DNA of 64,000 bases from Zestomonas carbonaria. GTDB taxonomy: Bacteria > Pseudomonadota > Gammaproteobacteria > Pseudomonadales > Pseudomonadaceae. The DNA is taken from positions 1 to 64,000 of the forward strand of contig NZ_CAJFCI010000032.1 of NCBI RefSeq assembly GCF_904061905.1. Reading direction: 5' to 3'. Below, piece after piece: positions 9,621 through 18,284 of the stretch. Below the pieces are notes generated by a model. It worked only from the letters and a program-made list of their open reading frames with translations, was not told the DNA's origin and did no database searches. Numbering within the stretch: the stretch's first letter is position 1; every line of letters begins with the position of its first letter. The translations under genes were made by a program, and so were the position numbers.

Positions 9621-12044
9621 ATGATCGCTGTCCGAACACCCCGTTCCGTCTTCCGCCCCTTGTCGCTGGCGATTCGTGGTGCGTTGCTGTCGCTGGCGCT
9701 GGGGGCCGTCCTGCCGCCGTTGCAGGCCGCCGAGGCGCCCGCCGCCGACGAGCTGCGCAGCTACGCCATCGCACCCGGCCCGCTGGGTCGCAGCCTGGCG
9801 GCCTTCGCCAGCGAGGCCGGGGTATCGCTGTCGTTCGACCCGGCGCTCACCGACGGCCTGCGGAGCCCCGGCCTGCAAGGCCGCTATTCCGCGGCCGGGG
9901 GCCTGCTCCGGCTGCTCGACGGCAGCGGCCTGCAACTGCTGCCGCGCGCGGACGGCAGCTACACCCTGGTGCGCGCGGCGAATACGGACGGTGCCCTGGA
10001 AGTGCCGGCCTCGCTGGTCACCGGCCTGGCCGCCGGCCCGGAAGCCCTGCCGGTGGAATACGCCGGCGGCCAGGTGGCCCGTGGCAGCCGCCTGGGGATG
10101 CTGGGCAATACCGACGTCATGAGCGCGCCGTTCAGCGTGGTCAGCTACACCGCCCAGACCATCGAGGACCAGCAGGCGCGCAGCGTCGCCGACCTGCTGG
10201 TGGCCAACGATACCTCGGTGCGGGTGGTCGGCGGCCGTGGCGATATCGTCGATACCTTCACGGTGCGCGGCTTCCCGGTGAACAGCGCCGACACCGCCCT
10301 CAACGGCCTGTACGGGGTGCTGCCGTTCTGGCGGGTGCCGATCGAATTCGCCGAGCGCGTCGAACTGCTCAAGGGCCCGAACGCCCTGCTCAGCGGCATG
10401 TCGCCAGGGGGCAGCGTCGGCGGTGCGATCAACATCGTGCCCAAGCGCGCGGCCGACGAGCCGCTGTCCCGCGTGACCCTGGACTGGAGCGAGGATTCCC
10501 AGGTCGGCGCCCATGTCGACGTCGGCCGCCGCTTCGGCGAGGACAACGCCTTCGGCGTGCGCTTCAACGGCGTCTACCGCGACGGCGATACCGCGCTCGC
10601 CAACCAGAGCCGCGAATTCCCGATGATGGCGCTCGCGCTGGACTTCCGTGGCGAGCGCCTACGCCTGTCCGCCGACCTGCTGTACCAGAAGGAGAGCTTC
10701 GAGGGCGTGGCGCGGCCGGTGCTGCCCGGCACCGCCACGCGCATGCCCGATGCGCCGGACTCCAGCACCCGCTTCGGCATGCGTGACTCCTACCTGGACC
10801 AGGAAGACTACTCGCTGGTGACCCGTGGCGAGTACGAGCTGAGCGACGACCTCACTGCATTCGCGGCCATCGGCGGGCGGCAGAGCGACTACGAGACCAT
10901 CGCCTCCAACAGCTTCCTGGTGGGCAACGACGGCGACCTGTTCAACGCGCTCGCCCGCCAGCGTGCCGACCGGCGCAGCTACTCCGGCGAGGCCGGCCTG
11001 CGCGGTGCGTTCGACACCGGCGCGGTCCGGCACGACTGGACGTTCAGCGGCAACCGCTTGTACACGCGGGAAGGGCTGGTCTACCTGTTCGACGGCATGC
11101 AGCCGGGAAACCTCTACGAGAACGCGCCGCACATGCCGGTCCCCGACTATTCGGCGCTCGACGGCAGCATCCCCAAGACCGCCGAGAGCGATCTCAGCGG
11201 GGTGGCGCTCAGCGACCGGCTGTCGCTGTTCGAGGAGCGCCTGCAGTTCACCCTGGGCATCCGCCACCAGCAGATCAAGGCCAAGACCTACGACTGGGAC
11301 ACGGGCGTGCGTACCGCCACCTACGACGAGAAGGTCTGGACGCCGATGCTGGGCGTGCTGGTCAAGCCGCTGGACGAGCTGTCGCTGTACGCCAACTACA
11401 TCCAGGGGCTCAGCCAGGGCGAGACCGCGCCGCCCACGGCGCAGAACGCCGGAGAGATGATGGCGCCATACAAGGCCAGGCAGTACGAGATCGGCGCCAA
11501 GTACGACTTCGGCAGCCTGCTGGCCACCATCGCGCTGTTCCAGATCGAGAAGCCCAGCGGGTTCGTCGATGCGGGCAACGTCTTCCGTTCCGACGGCGAG
11601 CAGCGCAACCGTGGCCTCGAACTCAGTCTCGCCGGCGAACTGCGCGAGGGGCTGCGGGTCCTGGCCGGCGCCACCTACCTGGTGCCGGAGCTCAGCAAGG
11701 CCGCCAATCCCGATGAGGAAGGCAACGACGCGCCGGGCGTGTCCCGCAAGCAGGCCAACCTCGGCCTGGAATGGGACACGCCGTTCCTGGCCGGGCTGAC
11801 CCTCAACGGCCGGCTGATCCATACCGGCCAGGCCTACCTGGATGCCGCCAACCAGATCGACGTGCCCAGTTGGAACCGCCTGGACCTGGGCGGCAGCTAT
11901 CGGTTCCAGGCCGGGGGCACGCCGCTGGTGGCGCGCGCCAATCTGGAAAACGCGACGGGCGAGGACTACTGGCTGGCATCGAGCGGCTACGCGACGCTCA
12001 GCCTGCCGCGCACCCTGACGCTGTCGCTGACCGCTGACTTCTGA
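9621..12044 (+). CDS. TonB-dependent siderophore receptor with signalling domain
   Basis: 807 residues. Signal peptide (about 1-38, ending LQAAEA), then a secretin/TonB N-terminal signalling domain (about 47-116) that marks trans-envelope regulators of the FecA type, a plug domain (about 150-280, including [10 protein letters not shown] and [11 protein letters not shown]), and a 22-strand type beta-barrel ending in the aromatic C-terminal residue of LSLTADF. AAGGAA lies seven bases before the ATG. It imports a ferric siderophore across the outer membrane using TonB energy and tells the FecR-like protein when loaded. The substrate cannot be read from sequence. Confidence 0.95.
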   Translation: MIAVRTPRSVFRPLSLAIRGALLSLALGAVLPPLQAAEAPAADELRSYAIAPGPLGRSLAAFASEAGVSLSFDPALTDGLRSPGLQGRYSAAGGLLRLLDGSGLQLLPRADGSYTLVRAANTDGALEVPASLVTGLAAGPEALPVEYAGGQVARGSRLGMLGNTDVMSAPFSVVSYTAQTIEDQQARSVADLLVANDTSVRVVGGRGDIVDTFTVRGFPVNSADTALNGLYGVLPFWRVPIEFAERVELLKGPNALLSGMSPGGSVGGAINIVPKRAADEPLSRVTLDWSEDSQVGAHVDVGRRFGEDNAFGVRFNGVYRDGDTALANQSREFPMMALALDFRGERLRLSADLLYQKESFEGVARPVLPGTATRMPDAPDSSTRFGMRDSYLDQEDYSLVTRGEYELSDDLTAFAAIGGRQSDYETIASNSFLVGNDGDLFNALARQRADRRSYSGEAGLRGAFDTGAVRHDWTFSGNRLYTREGLVYLFDGMQPGNLYENAPHMPVPDYSALDGSIPKTAESDLSGVALSDRLSLFEERLQFTLGIRHQQIKAKTYDWDTGVRTATYDEKVWTPMLGVLVKPLDELSLYANYIQGLSQGETAPPTAQNAGEMMAPYKARQYEIGAKYDFGSLLATIALFQIEKPSGFVDAGNVFRSDGEQRNRGLELSLAGELREGLRVLAGATYLVPELSKAANPDEEGNDAPGVSRKQANLGLEWDTPFLAGLTLNGRLIHTGQAYLDAANQIDVPSWNRLDLGGSYRFQAGGTPLVARANLENATGEDYWLASSGYATLSLPRTLTLSLTADF

Positions 12045-12064
12045 TCGACGAGGCGCCTGAGAAA

Positions 12065-13210
12065 ATGACCTCCCGAACCCTGCGTGCCTGGTACGCCCTG
12101 CACAAGTGGAGCAGCCTGGTCTGCACCCTGTTCATGCTGATGCTCTGTATCACCGGGCTGCCGCTGATCTTCAGCCACGAGATCCAGCACGCCCGGATGC
12201 CCGAGCCCCAAGAGGTGGCGCCGGGCACACCGGCCCCGGCGCTCGACGACATCGTCGCCGCCGCCCTCGAGGCGCGTCCCGGCGAGGTGGTGCCGTACCT
12301 GTTCTTCGACGACGAGGAGCCGCTGCTGATGGTGGCGTCGGCGGCGGACTACATGTCCGCGCCGGACGACTTCCACTACCAGATATTCGACCTGCGCAGC
12401 GGCCAGAAGCTGGACGTGCCGCAGCCCACGGAAGGCATCATGTACATCCTCTTCAAGCTGCACGTGGACATGTTCGCCGGCCTGCCCGGCATGCTGTTCC
12501 TCGGCCTGATGGGGCTGCTGCTGGTGGTCTCGATCATCAGTGGCGTGGTGCTCTATACGCCGTTCATGCGCAAGCTGGATTTCGCCACCGTGCGGGTCAG
12601 GCGCGGCAGCCGCGTGCGCTGGCTCGACCTGCACAACCTGCTCGGCATCGTCACCGTGGTGTGGCTGCTGGTGGTCGGCTTCACCGGCTCGATCAATACC
12701 CTGGCGACGCCCATCGAGCGCATGTGGCAGGCCAGCGAACTGGTGGAGATGGCCGCCACCCATCGCGACCGGCCGGTGCCGACGCAATTGGCGTCCGTCG
12801 ACGAGGTGGTCGGCAACGTCCGCCGCGCGCTGCCGGAGATGCGCGTCACGACCGTGGCGTTTCCCGGCGGCCCGTTCGCCAGCCCGCACCATTACGGCAT
12901 CTACCTGACCGGCGACACGCCGGTGACCAGCCGCCTGCTGACGCCGGCCCTGGTGGACGCCGGCAGCGGCGAGGTGACCGCGGTGCGCGAGATGCCGCTG
13001 TACGCCAAGATCCTGTTCATTTCCCAGCCGCTGCACTTCGGCGACTACGGCGGCATGCCGCTGAAGATCGTCTGGGCGCTGCTCGACATCGTTTCCATCG
13101 TCGTCCTCGTCAGCGGCCTGTACCTGTGGCTCGGCCGACGCAAGGCGCCGCTGGAGAAACGCCTGGCCGAGCTGGACGCCGGCGGACTGGTAACGGAGAA
13201 CACCCCATGA
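12065..13210 (+). CDS. PepSY-associated membrane protein, candidate ferri-siderophore reductase
   Basis: 381 residues with four membrane helices (about 16-36, 141-162, 195-215, 337-358) and a periplasmic part between helices one and two and between three and four. ALHKW at the first helix and LHNLLG at the third provide conserved His typical of PepSY_TM proteins, some of which bind haem and reduce ferri-siderophores. It starts 20 bases after the receptor and overlaps the next gene by four bases (ATGA), so it is part of the same operon. Reductase role is inferred from family and context. Confidence 0.88.
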   Translation: MTSRTLRAWYALHKWSSLVCTLFMLMLCITGLPLIFSHEIQHARMPEPQEVAPGTPAPALDDIVAAALEARPGEVVPYLFFDDEEPLLMVASAADYMSAPDDFHYQIFDLRSGQKLDVPQPTEGIMYILFKLHVDMFAGLPGMLFLGLMGLLLVVSIISGVVLYTPFMRKLDFATVRVRRGSRVRWLDLHNLLGIVTVVWLLVVGFTGSINTLATPIERMWQASELVEMAATHRDRPVPTQLASVDEVVGNVRRALPEMRVTTVAFPGGPFASPHHYGIYLTGDTPVTSRLLTPALVDAGSGEVTAVREMPLYAKILFISQPLHFGDYGGMPLKIVWALLDIVSIVVLVSGLYLWLGRRKAPLEKRLAELDAGGLVTENTP

Positions 13211-13392
13211 AACGCGGACTCTGGATGATCTTTCGCTGGCCGTTGCTGATCGCCGTGGTCAGCGGCTTCGGCCTGGTAGCGGCGCTGCTCGGCGACGGTT
13301 TCTACGACCTGCTGTCCTGGCTGTCCCTCGGTATCCCGCTCGTGTTGATCGGCTGGGTCTGGGCGCGCTTGCCCAGGTCGGGGGAGAGATGA
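13207..13392 (+). CDS. Small two-helix membrane protein
   Basis: 61 residues starting MKRGLWMIFRWPLL. Two hydrophobic stretches (about 9-28 and 36-53) separated by a short GDGFYD loop. It overlaps the PepSY gene by ATGA and ends one base before the following GTG, so it is translationally coupled on both sides. Small proteins of this type often accompany PepSY genes in siderophore operons; a partner or chaperone role is a guess. Confidence 0.75.
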   Translation: MKRGLWMIFRWPLLIAVVSGFGLVAALLGDGFYDLLSWLSLGIPLVLIGWVWARLPRSGER

Positions 13393-13393
13393 C

Positions 13394-14602
13394 GTGACCG
13401 CCATGACCGAGCGTCCCGCCGCCTGCGAGTCGACCCGCTTCAGCCTGCGGCCGCTGATGTTCGAAGCGTTCGTCTGCACCATCGCGATGATGTCCTTCGT
13501 CGCCCTGATCGGGCCGATCGCCCGGGTGCTGGGCCTGGCGCCCTGGCAGGCCGGCACGGCGGTGACCGTCGGCGGCATCGCCTGGGTGCTGCTGGCGCGG
13601 GTCTGGGGCGCGGCCAGCGACCGCCGTGGACGACGGCGGGTATTGCTCCTGGGGCTCGCTGGCTTCGTGCTGAGCTACGGTGCGCTGTGCGCCTTCGTGA
13701 TCGGCGCATTGCAGAACACGGCGCCGGTGTGGCTGGCGTTCGCCGGCATCGTCCTGCTGCGCGGGCTGTCCGGCGGCTTCTACGCGGCGGTGCCGGCCTG
13801 CTCGGCGGCGCTGGTCGCCGACCACGTCGAACCGCAACGGCGCGCGGCGGCCATGGCCGGTCTCGGGGCCGCCAGCGCCGCCGGCATGGTGGCCGGGCCG
13901 GGGCTCGCCGGACTGCTGGCCGCCCGTGGGCTGGAGCTGCCGCTGATCGTCACCGGCCTGCTGCCGGCCATCGCGCTGCTGGTGCTGTGGCGCTGGCTGC
14001 CGCGTGACGAGCGCCACGCGCCGGCCGACGCCGTGCCGCTGAAGATCGGCGACCCGCGCCTGCGCCGGCCGCTGGCGGTGGCCTTCGTGGCGATGTTCAG
14101 CGTCACCATCGCCCAGGTCACGGTCGGCTTCTTCGCCCTCGACCGCCTGCGACTGGCCGCTGCCGACGCCGCCCAGGCGGCCGGCATCGCCCTCACCGTG
14201 GTGGGCGTGGCGCTGATCCTCGCCCAGATGGCGGTGCGCGCCCTCGACTGGCCGCCGGCGCGGCTGATCCGTATCGGCGGGCTGGTTTCGGCCGCCGGCT
14301 TCGGGGCGGCGATGTTCGCCGTCGGCGCGCCGCTGCTGTGGGCCAGCTATTTCGTCGCGGCGGCGGGGATGGGCTGGGTGTTCCCGGCGGTTTCCGCCCT
14401 CGCCGCCAACGCGGTGCAACCGCATGAGCAGGGCGCGACGGCGGGCACCATCGGCGCCGCGCATGGTCTCGGCATGATCGTCGGGCCCTTGGTCGGCACG
14501 CTGGTCTACCAGCTCGACAACGGCGCGCCCTATGCCCTGATCGCCGTCCTGCTGGCCGCCACCGCGCTGTGGCCGGCGCGCCGCACAACGGAGGTGCGAT
14601 GA
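13394..14602 (+). CDS. Major facilitator superfamily transporter
   Basis: 402 residues from GTG 13394 (an internal ATG at 13403 is also possible). Twelve predicted hydrophobic segments with the MFS loop 2-3 signature in WGAASDRRGRRRVLL and a repeat-like second half. Such transporters in siderophore operons move siderophore or its degradation product across the inner membrane; the direction cannot be told. It overlaps the small membrane gene region tightly upstream and the hydrolase start by ATGA downstream, so all are cotranslated. Confidence 0.9.
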   Translation: MTAMTERPAACESTRFSLRPLMFEAFVCTIAMMSFVALIGPIARVLGLAPWQAGTAVTVGGIAWVLLARVWGAASDRRGRRRVLLLGLAGFVLSYGALCAFVIGALQNTAPVWLAFAGIVLLRGLSGGFYAAVPACSAALVADHVEPQRRAAAMAGLGAASAAGMVAGPGLAGLLAARGLELPLIVTGLLPAIALLVLWRWLPRDERHAPADAVPLKIGDPRLRRPLAVAFVAMFSVTIAQVTVGFFALDRLRLAAADAAQAAGIALTVVGVALILAQMAVRALDWPPARLIRIGGLVSAAGFGAAMFAVGAPLLWASYFVAAAGMGWVFPAVSALAANAVQPHEQGATAGTIGAAHGLGMIVGPLVGTLVYQLDNGAPYALIAVLLAATALWPARRTTEVR

Positions 14603-16248
14603 TCCTCTCCGACATCCTGTTGATCGCCGCGCTCCTGCTGTTCCTCTGCGCCTGGTGGCTGCCGGGCTTTCCCGAGCGTGGCCGGGTGCTGTGGCTGGCG
14701 GCGACGGCCGTGCTCGCCGTCGGCCTGTTCGGCATCCGGGACGACCGCTGGCAGGCCGGTGCTGGCGCGGCGCTCGGGGCGCTGTTCCTGCTGGTGCTGC
14801 TGATTGGCCGCCTGCGTCGCTCCGGGCAGCGTGGCGTGCCGGTGTGGTCGGGGCTGCTGTTCAGCCTGCTCGGTGGGTTGGCGGTGGCACCTCTCTGGCT
14901 GTTCCCGGTGGCGGACCTGCCGCCACCCAGCGGCCCCCAGGCGGTCGGCGTGCGCGACTTCGAACTGATCGACCATGGCCGCCCGGGAGTCTTCAATGCC
15001 GGCCCGGACGAGCCCCGGCGCCTGCTGGTACGCGCCTGGTATCCGGCCTCCCCGGCTCCCGGCGCGAAGCCCCGGCGCTACTTCGACGAGGAGGAGGCGA
15101 AGACCACGGCGCGCGGCTTCGGCGCGCTGTTCGGCTTCCCGCCGCTGCTTGCCCATCTCAAGCACATGCGCACCAATGCCTTCGAGGGTGCGCCGATTCG
15201 CGCTGGTGCCGGCAAGCTGCCGGTGGTGTTCTTCAGCCACGGCTACACCGCCTACACCGCCGCGAACTGGGCGCTGATGGAAGACCTCGCCAGCCACGGC
15301 TACGCGGTCTATTCGGTCCAGCACAGCGGCGACGCCTCGCCGACGCTGCTCCCCGACGGCGAGGTGCTGCCGATGGACCCGGCGCTGCTCGAACACATGC
15401 GCCATGTGCTGGAGAGCGGGTTTTCGGAGGTGATGGTCCGTGGCTACGCGTCCGGGGATTTCGACGAGCGCCTCGACGGCCAGTTGCGCACCGCGCTGGA
15501 GATTCCGGCGCCCGGCAACCGTGCCATCGTCGTCAGCGCGCCGGTCTGGCTGGCCGACCGCCTGTTCGTGCACGACGCCTTGCAGGCCGGCGCCGTGCCG
15601 GCGAGCGTCGCCGACCTGGTGGCCGCCAGCGACTTCACACGCACCGGCGAGATGGGCATGTCCTTCGGCGGCTCGACCACGGGCGCGGTGTGCATGGTCG
15701 ACCGGCGTTGCGCGGCGGCGGTCAACCTCGACGGCGGCGATTTCCACTTCACGCCGTTCGCCGCCGACATCCCGGTGCCGCTGCTGATGCTCCACGCCGA
15801 CCTGGGCGGTTTCTACCGGATGCTGGGCGTGGAACCGACGGGCGAGCTGCGCGGTTTCAACGACTTCTCCTACGAGCGCTTCGAACACGCCGGGCAACGC
15901 GGCGACCTCTACCGGCCGGTGCTGAACGGCGCGGTGCATGCCGGCTTCACCGACAACGCCCTGCTCGTGCGCCGCCCACTGCGCGACCTGGCGGCCGGGA
16001 CGGCGCCGGTCGAGGTGCTGATCGGCGCGACCAACGCGTTCGTCCTCGGCTTCTTCGACAAGCACCTGCGGGGGCTCGACAACGGCTTTCCGCAGGCGCA
16101 GTACGAGCGTTATGCCGGCTGGGTTGAGCCCCACGATACCTCGGCGGTGCGTGCGTGGTGGCTGGCCAAGCCGGAGGCGGAACGGGCGGCCTTGGAGCGG
16201 CGTATCGAGGGGATGCGGGAGGTGGTTCGGAGGAGGGGTGGGGGATAG
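14599..16248 (+). CDS. Membrane-anchored alpha/beta hydrolase, possible siderophore esterase
   Basis: 549 residues starting MILSDILL with GGAGG upstream. About four N-terminal membrane helices (1-125) precede an alpha/beta-hydrolase domain of the dienelactone/PAF-acetylhydrolase type. The nucleophile elbow GMSFG places the catalytic Ser near residue 355, and the earlier FSHGYTAY segment fits the oxyanion region. A likely acid and His follow (MLHADLG and GAVHAGF). Being the last gene of a siderophore receptor operon suggests it cleaves an ester or lactone siderophore to release iron, but this is inference; the substrate could be something else. Confidence 0.8.
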   Translation: MILSDILLIAALLLFLCAWWLPGFPERGRVLWLAATAVLAVGLFGIRDDRWQAGAGAALGALFLLVLLIGRLRRSGQRGVPVWSGLLFSLLGGLAVAPLWLFPVADLPPPSGPQAVGVRDFELIDHGRPGVFNAGPDEPRRLLVRAWYPASPAPGAKPRRYFDEEEAKTTARGFGALFGFPPLLAHLKHMRTNAFEGAPIRAGAGKLPVVFFSHGYTAYTAANWALMEDLASHGYAVYSVQHSGDASPTLLPDGEVLPMDPALLEHMRHVLESGFSEVMVRGYASGDFDERLDGQLRTALEIPAPGNRAIVVSAPVWLADRLFVHDALQAGAVPASVADLVAASDFTRTGEMGMSFGGSTTGAVCMVDRRCAAAVNLDGGDFHFTPFAADIPVPLLMLHADLGGFYRMLGVEPTGELRGFNDFSYERFEHAGQRGDLYRPVLNGAVHAGFTDNALLVRRPLRDLAAGTAPVEVLIGATNAFVLGFFDKHLRGLDNGFPQAQYERYAGWVEPHDTSAVRAWWLAKPEAERAALERRIEGMREVVRRRGGG

Positions 16249-16254
16249 GGGTTG

Positions 16255-16775
16255 TTCTTGACTCCGCTCCCTCACCCCAGCCCTGGCTGCGCGCCCCGCT
16301 CCGGAGGGAGAGGGGGCCGTCCGAGTAGGCGGAGAGTATTGCGGAGTTCCTGAGAGGTAGACGGGCCATGCCCGCGATTTGCAGTGCGTAGGATGGGTTG
16401 AGCGGAGCGATGCCCATCGGTGTCGTCCTGACGTCCGCCCCTCACCCCAACCCTCTCCCGAGGGGAGAGGGGCTGTCCGAGTAAGCGGAGAGTATTGCGG
16501 AGTTCCTGAGAGGTAGGAGCGGGCCATGCCCGCGATTTGCAGTGCGTAGGATGGGTTGAGCGGAGCGATACCCATCGGTGTCGTCCTGACGTCCGCCCCT
16601 CACCCCAACCCTCTCCCAGGGGGAGAGGGGGCTGTCCGAGAGAGCCGGGAGCACGGTGCTTGACCCCTGCCTCGGAACAATCTCCCCTCTCCCATTCATG
16701 GGAGAGGGGCTGGGGGAGAGGGGCCGTTCGTGTGGCTGGGTAGTGTCGTAGCCGAGCGAAGCGATACCCATCGTA
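16255..16775. repeat. Repeat-only interval between iron and alginate blocks
   Basis: No gene is visible. CTCACCCC...GGAGGGAGAGGGG palindromes occur at about 16270-16318, 16440-16473, 16597-16632 and 16683-16722, and GTAGGATGGGTTGAGCG elements at about 16388, 16546 and 16748. I see no T-rich terminator for either converging transcription unit. Confidence 0.8.
16321..16635. repeat. Tandem duplication, unit about 156 bp
   Basis: Copy 1 (16321-16476) and copy 2 (16477-16635) start CCGAGTAGGCGG and CCGAGTAAGCGG and share the whole order of elements with a few substitutions and small insertions. A third start (CCGAGAGAGCC) appears at 16636 but diverges at once. Near identity implies recent duplication. 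Confidence 0.85.
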
Positions 16776-16789
16776 CTACCCGCGCGGCG

Positions 16790-18280
16790 TCAACCCGGCG
16801 GGCAACTCATCGGTGCCGGTTCGGGTGGGCCTTTGCGGCGCAGGGCCGGGCGTACCTCGATGAAGCAGCCCGGCGCCCGCGCGGCGTCCAGCAGCAGGCT
16901 TTGCAGTGGCAGCAGGTCGCCGGCCAGGGCCTGTTGGTTCGGCGGGGCGAGTTGCAGGTGGTTGTCGCCGAGCAGCAGGCTTTCCTGGCCTTCGACGCGG
17001 ATCAGCGCCTTGCCGATGCCGCCCAGGTGGTTGCCGACCAGTACCAGGCGGCCGCCGCCGGGAGCCGGGTGGCGGAAGCTGATGGCGTATTCGGGGCTGG
17101 CGTCGATGCGGTTTTCCAGCACGTGGGCCTGCCTGACGTTGTGCGCGTCGATGCCGCTGTAGCCGCTGTGGAGGATGTGGTTGCGCAGCAGCAGCAGGCG
17201 TCCTTCGCTGCCGCTGTCGCGCAACTGGATGGCGCTGCCGGTCGGGATGCCGAGCAGGTTGCCGGCGATCAGCAGGTCGCCGCGTTGTTCGCTGACTTCG
17301 ATGCCGGCCTTGCCGGTGGCGCTGATCACGTTGTCTTCGAGGCGGCCCTGGCTGCGCCCGCGGACGCGGATGCCGCTGTGGTTGCGCACCTGGTCGATGC
17401 GATTGCTGAGCACGGCGAGCTGGCTGTCGTTCAGGTCGAGGGCGTATTGCTGGAGGCGTTCGAAGCGGCTGTCCTCGATGCGTACCAGCGCCGCGCTGGC
17501 GTCCACGGCGGTGGAGAGTTCGTCGAACAGGCTGTCGTGCACCCACAGGCGGCCGGGCGGTACGGAGGGCCCCTGCTCCCGGCTGCGGGCGACGCCGAGG
17601 CCACGGGCCAGGTGGGCGTTGTAGCCGAGGCGGGAGAGGGTGGAGTGCTCGACCAGGGTGAGGCTGCCGGCCCAGGCCATGATGAAGGGGCGGAAGCCCG
17701 GCTCGGCGGTTTCCGCGTGTTCGCCGCTCCAGCCCTGCACCAGGGCGTGGCGCAGCCGCAACTGGCCCTGGTTGATCAGCGCGGCGCCGCTGTTGGCGTT
17801 CAGGTAGAGGTTGGCGTTGTCCACCAGCAGCGCGGCGTCGGCGGCGATCAGCAGCGGGTAGCTGAGCAGGTAGCCGTCCTTGTGCGGGCGCAGGATCGCC
17901 GGGTTGCCCACGGCCTTGTGCAGTTGCGCCAGGTCGATGCGCCCGCCGCTGATGCGCAGGGCCTGGGGATGGGCGGCCTGGTAGCCGGCGATCGAGCGGA
18001 ACAGGCCGTTGTGCACGAAGGGTTCGAACGGCCAACTGCCGGACTGGGCGGAGAACAGGGTCAGCCGCGAGACGCTGGCGCGCCCGGCGGGCAGGCGGCT
18101 GGCGAATTGTTCGGCGGTGGGGGCTGCGGGGAGTTCGGCGAGCAGGTGGCGCAGTTCGGCCTGCTGCTCGCTGCCGGACAGCAGGTGAAGTGGCTGAGCC
18201 TGCTCGGCGCCGGCCAGCGGGGTGGCGGTCAGGGCGGCGAGCAGTAGCCAGCGCCGTGCGCGGGAGCCGAGATCGGGCAT
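16790..18280 (-). CDS. algG: AlgG-like periplasmic beta-helix protein, divergent mannuronan C5-epimerase
   Basis: 496 residues, starting MPDLGSRARR. Signal peptide about 1-25. The N-terminal part aligns by eye with AlgG (GGRIDLAQL, GFRPFIMAW, RLGYNAHLARGLG), followed by a right-handed parallel beta-helix with many NRI/NHI turns. AlgG normally epimerises D-mannuronate to L-guluronate in the periplasm and guards the nascent polymer. Where the family has the DPHD active-site signature this protein reads YALDLND (279-285), losing Pro and His. A later GIDAHN (376-381) is also not DPHD. It may be inactive or altered. Last gene of the cluster; the family protein is usually about 540 residues. Confidence 0.8.
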   Translation of the reverse strand: MPDLGSRARRWLLLAALTATPLAGAEQAQPLHLLSGSEQQAELRHLLAELPAAPTAEQFASRLPAGRASVSRLTLFSAQSGSWPFEPFVHNGLFRSIAGYQAAHPQALRISGGRIDLAQLHKAVGNPAILRPHKDGYLLSYPLLIAADAALLVDNANLYLNANSGAALINQGQLRLRHALVQGWSGEHAETAEPGFRPFIMAWAGSLTLVEHSTLSRLGYNAHLARGLGVARSREQGPSVPPGRLWVHDSLFDELSTAVDASAALVRIEDSRFERLQQYALDLNDSQLAVLSNRIDQVRNHSGIRVRGRSQGRLEDNVISATGKAGIEVSEQRGDLLIAGNLLGIPTGSAIQLRDSGSEGRLLLLRNHILHSGYSGIDAHNVRQAHVLENRIDASPEYAISFRHPAPGGGRLVLVGNHLGGIGKALIRVEGQESLLLGDNHLQLAPPNQQALAGDLLPLQSLLLDAARAPGCFIEVRPALRRKGPPEPAPMSCPPG

Positions 18281-18284
18281 GGGG

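Noticed and set aside
16249..16789. Possible CRISPR array because of regularly spaced repeats
   Set aside because: Only two units of about 156 bases with no uniform short spacers and no cas genes; the elements are palindromic dispersed repeats.
16730..18247. 505-residue plus-strand open frame over algG
   Set aside because: Antisense to algG, rich in Ala/Val/Gln/Gly with no recognisable domain.
16790..18280. Reading the last cluster gene as a generic pectate-lyase-like or unrelated beta-helix protein
   Set aside because: The N-terminal half keeps AlgG-specific segments (GGRIDLAQL, GFRPFIMAW, RLGYN) and it lies next to algL and algX, so AlgG family is favoured despite the lost DPHD motif.
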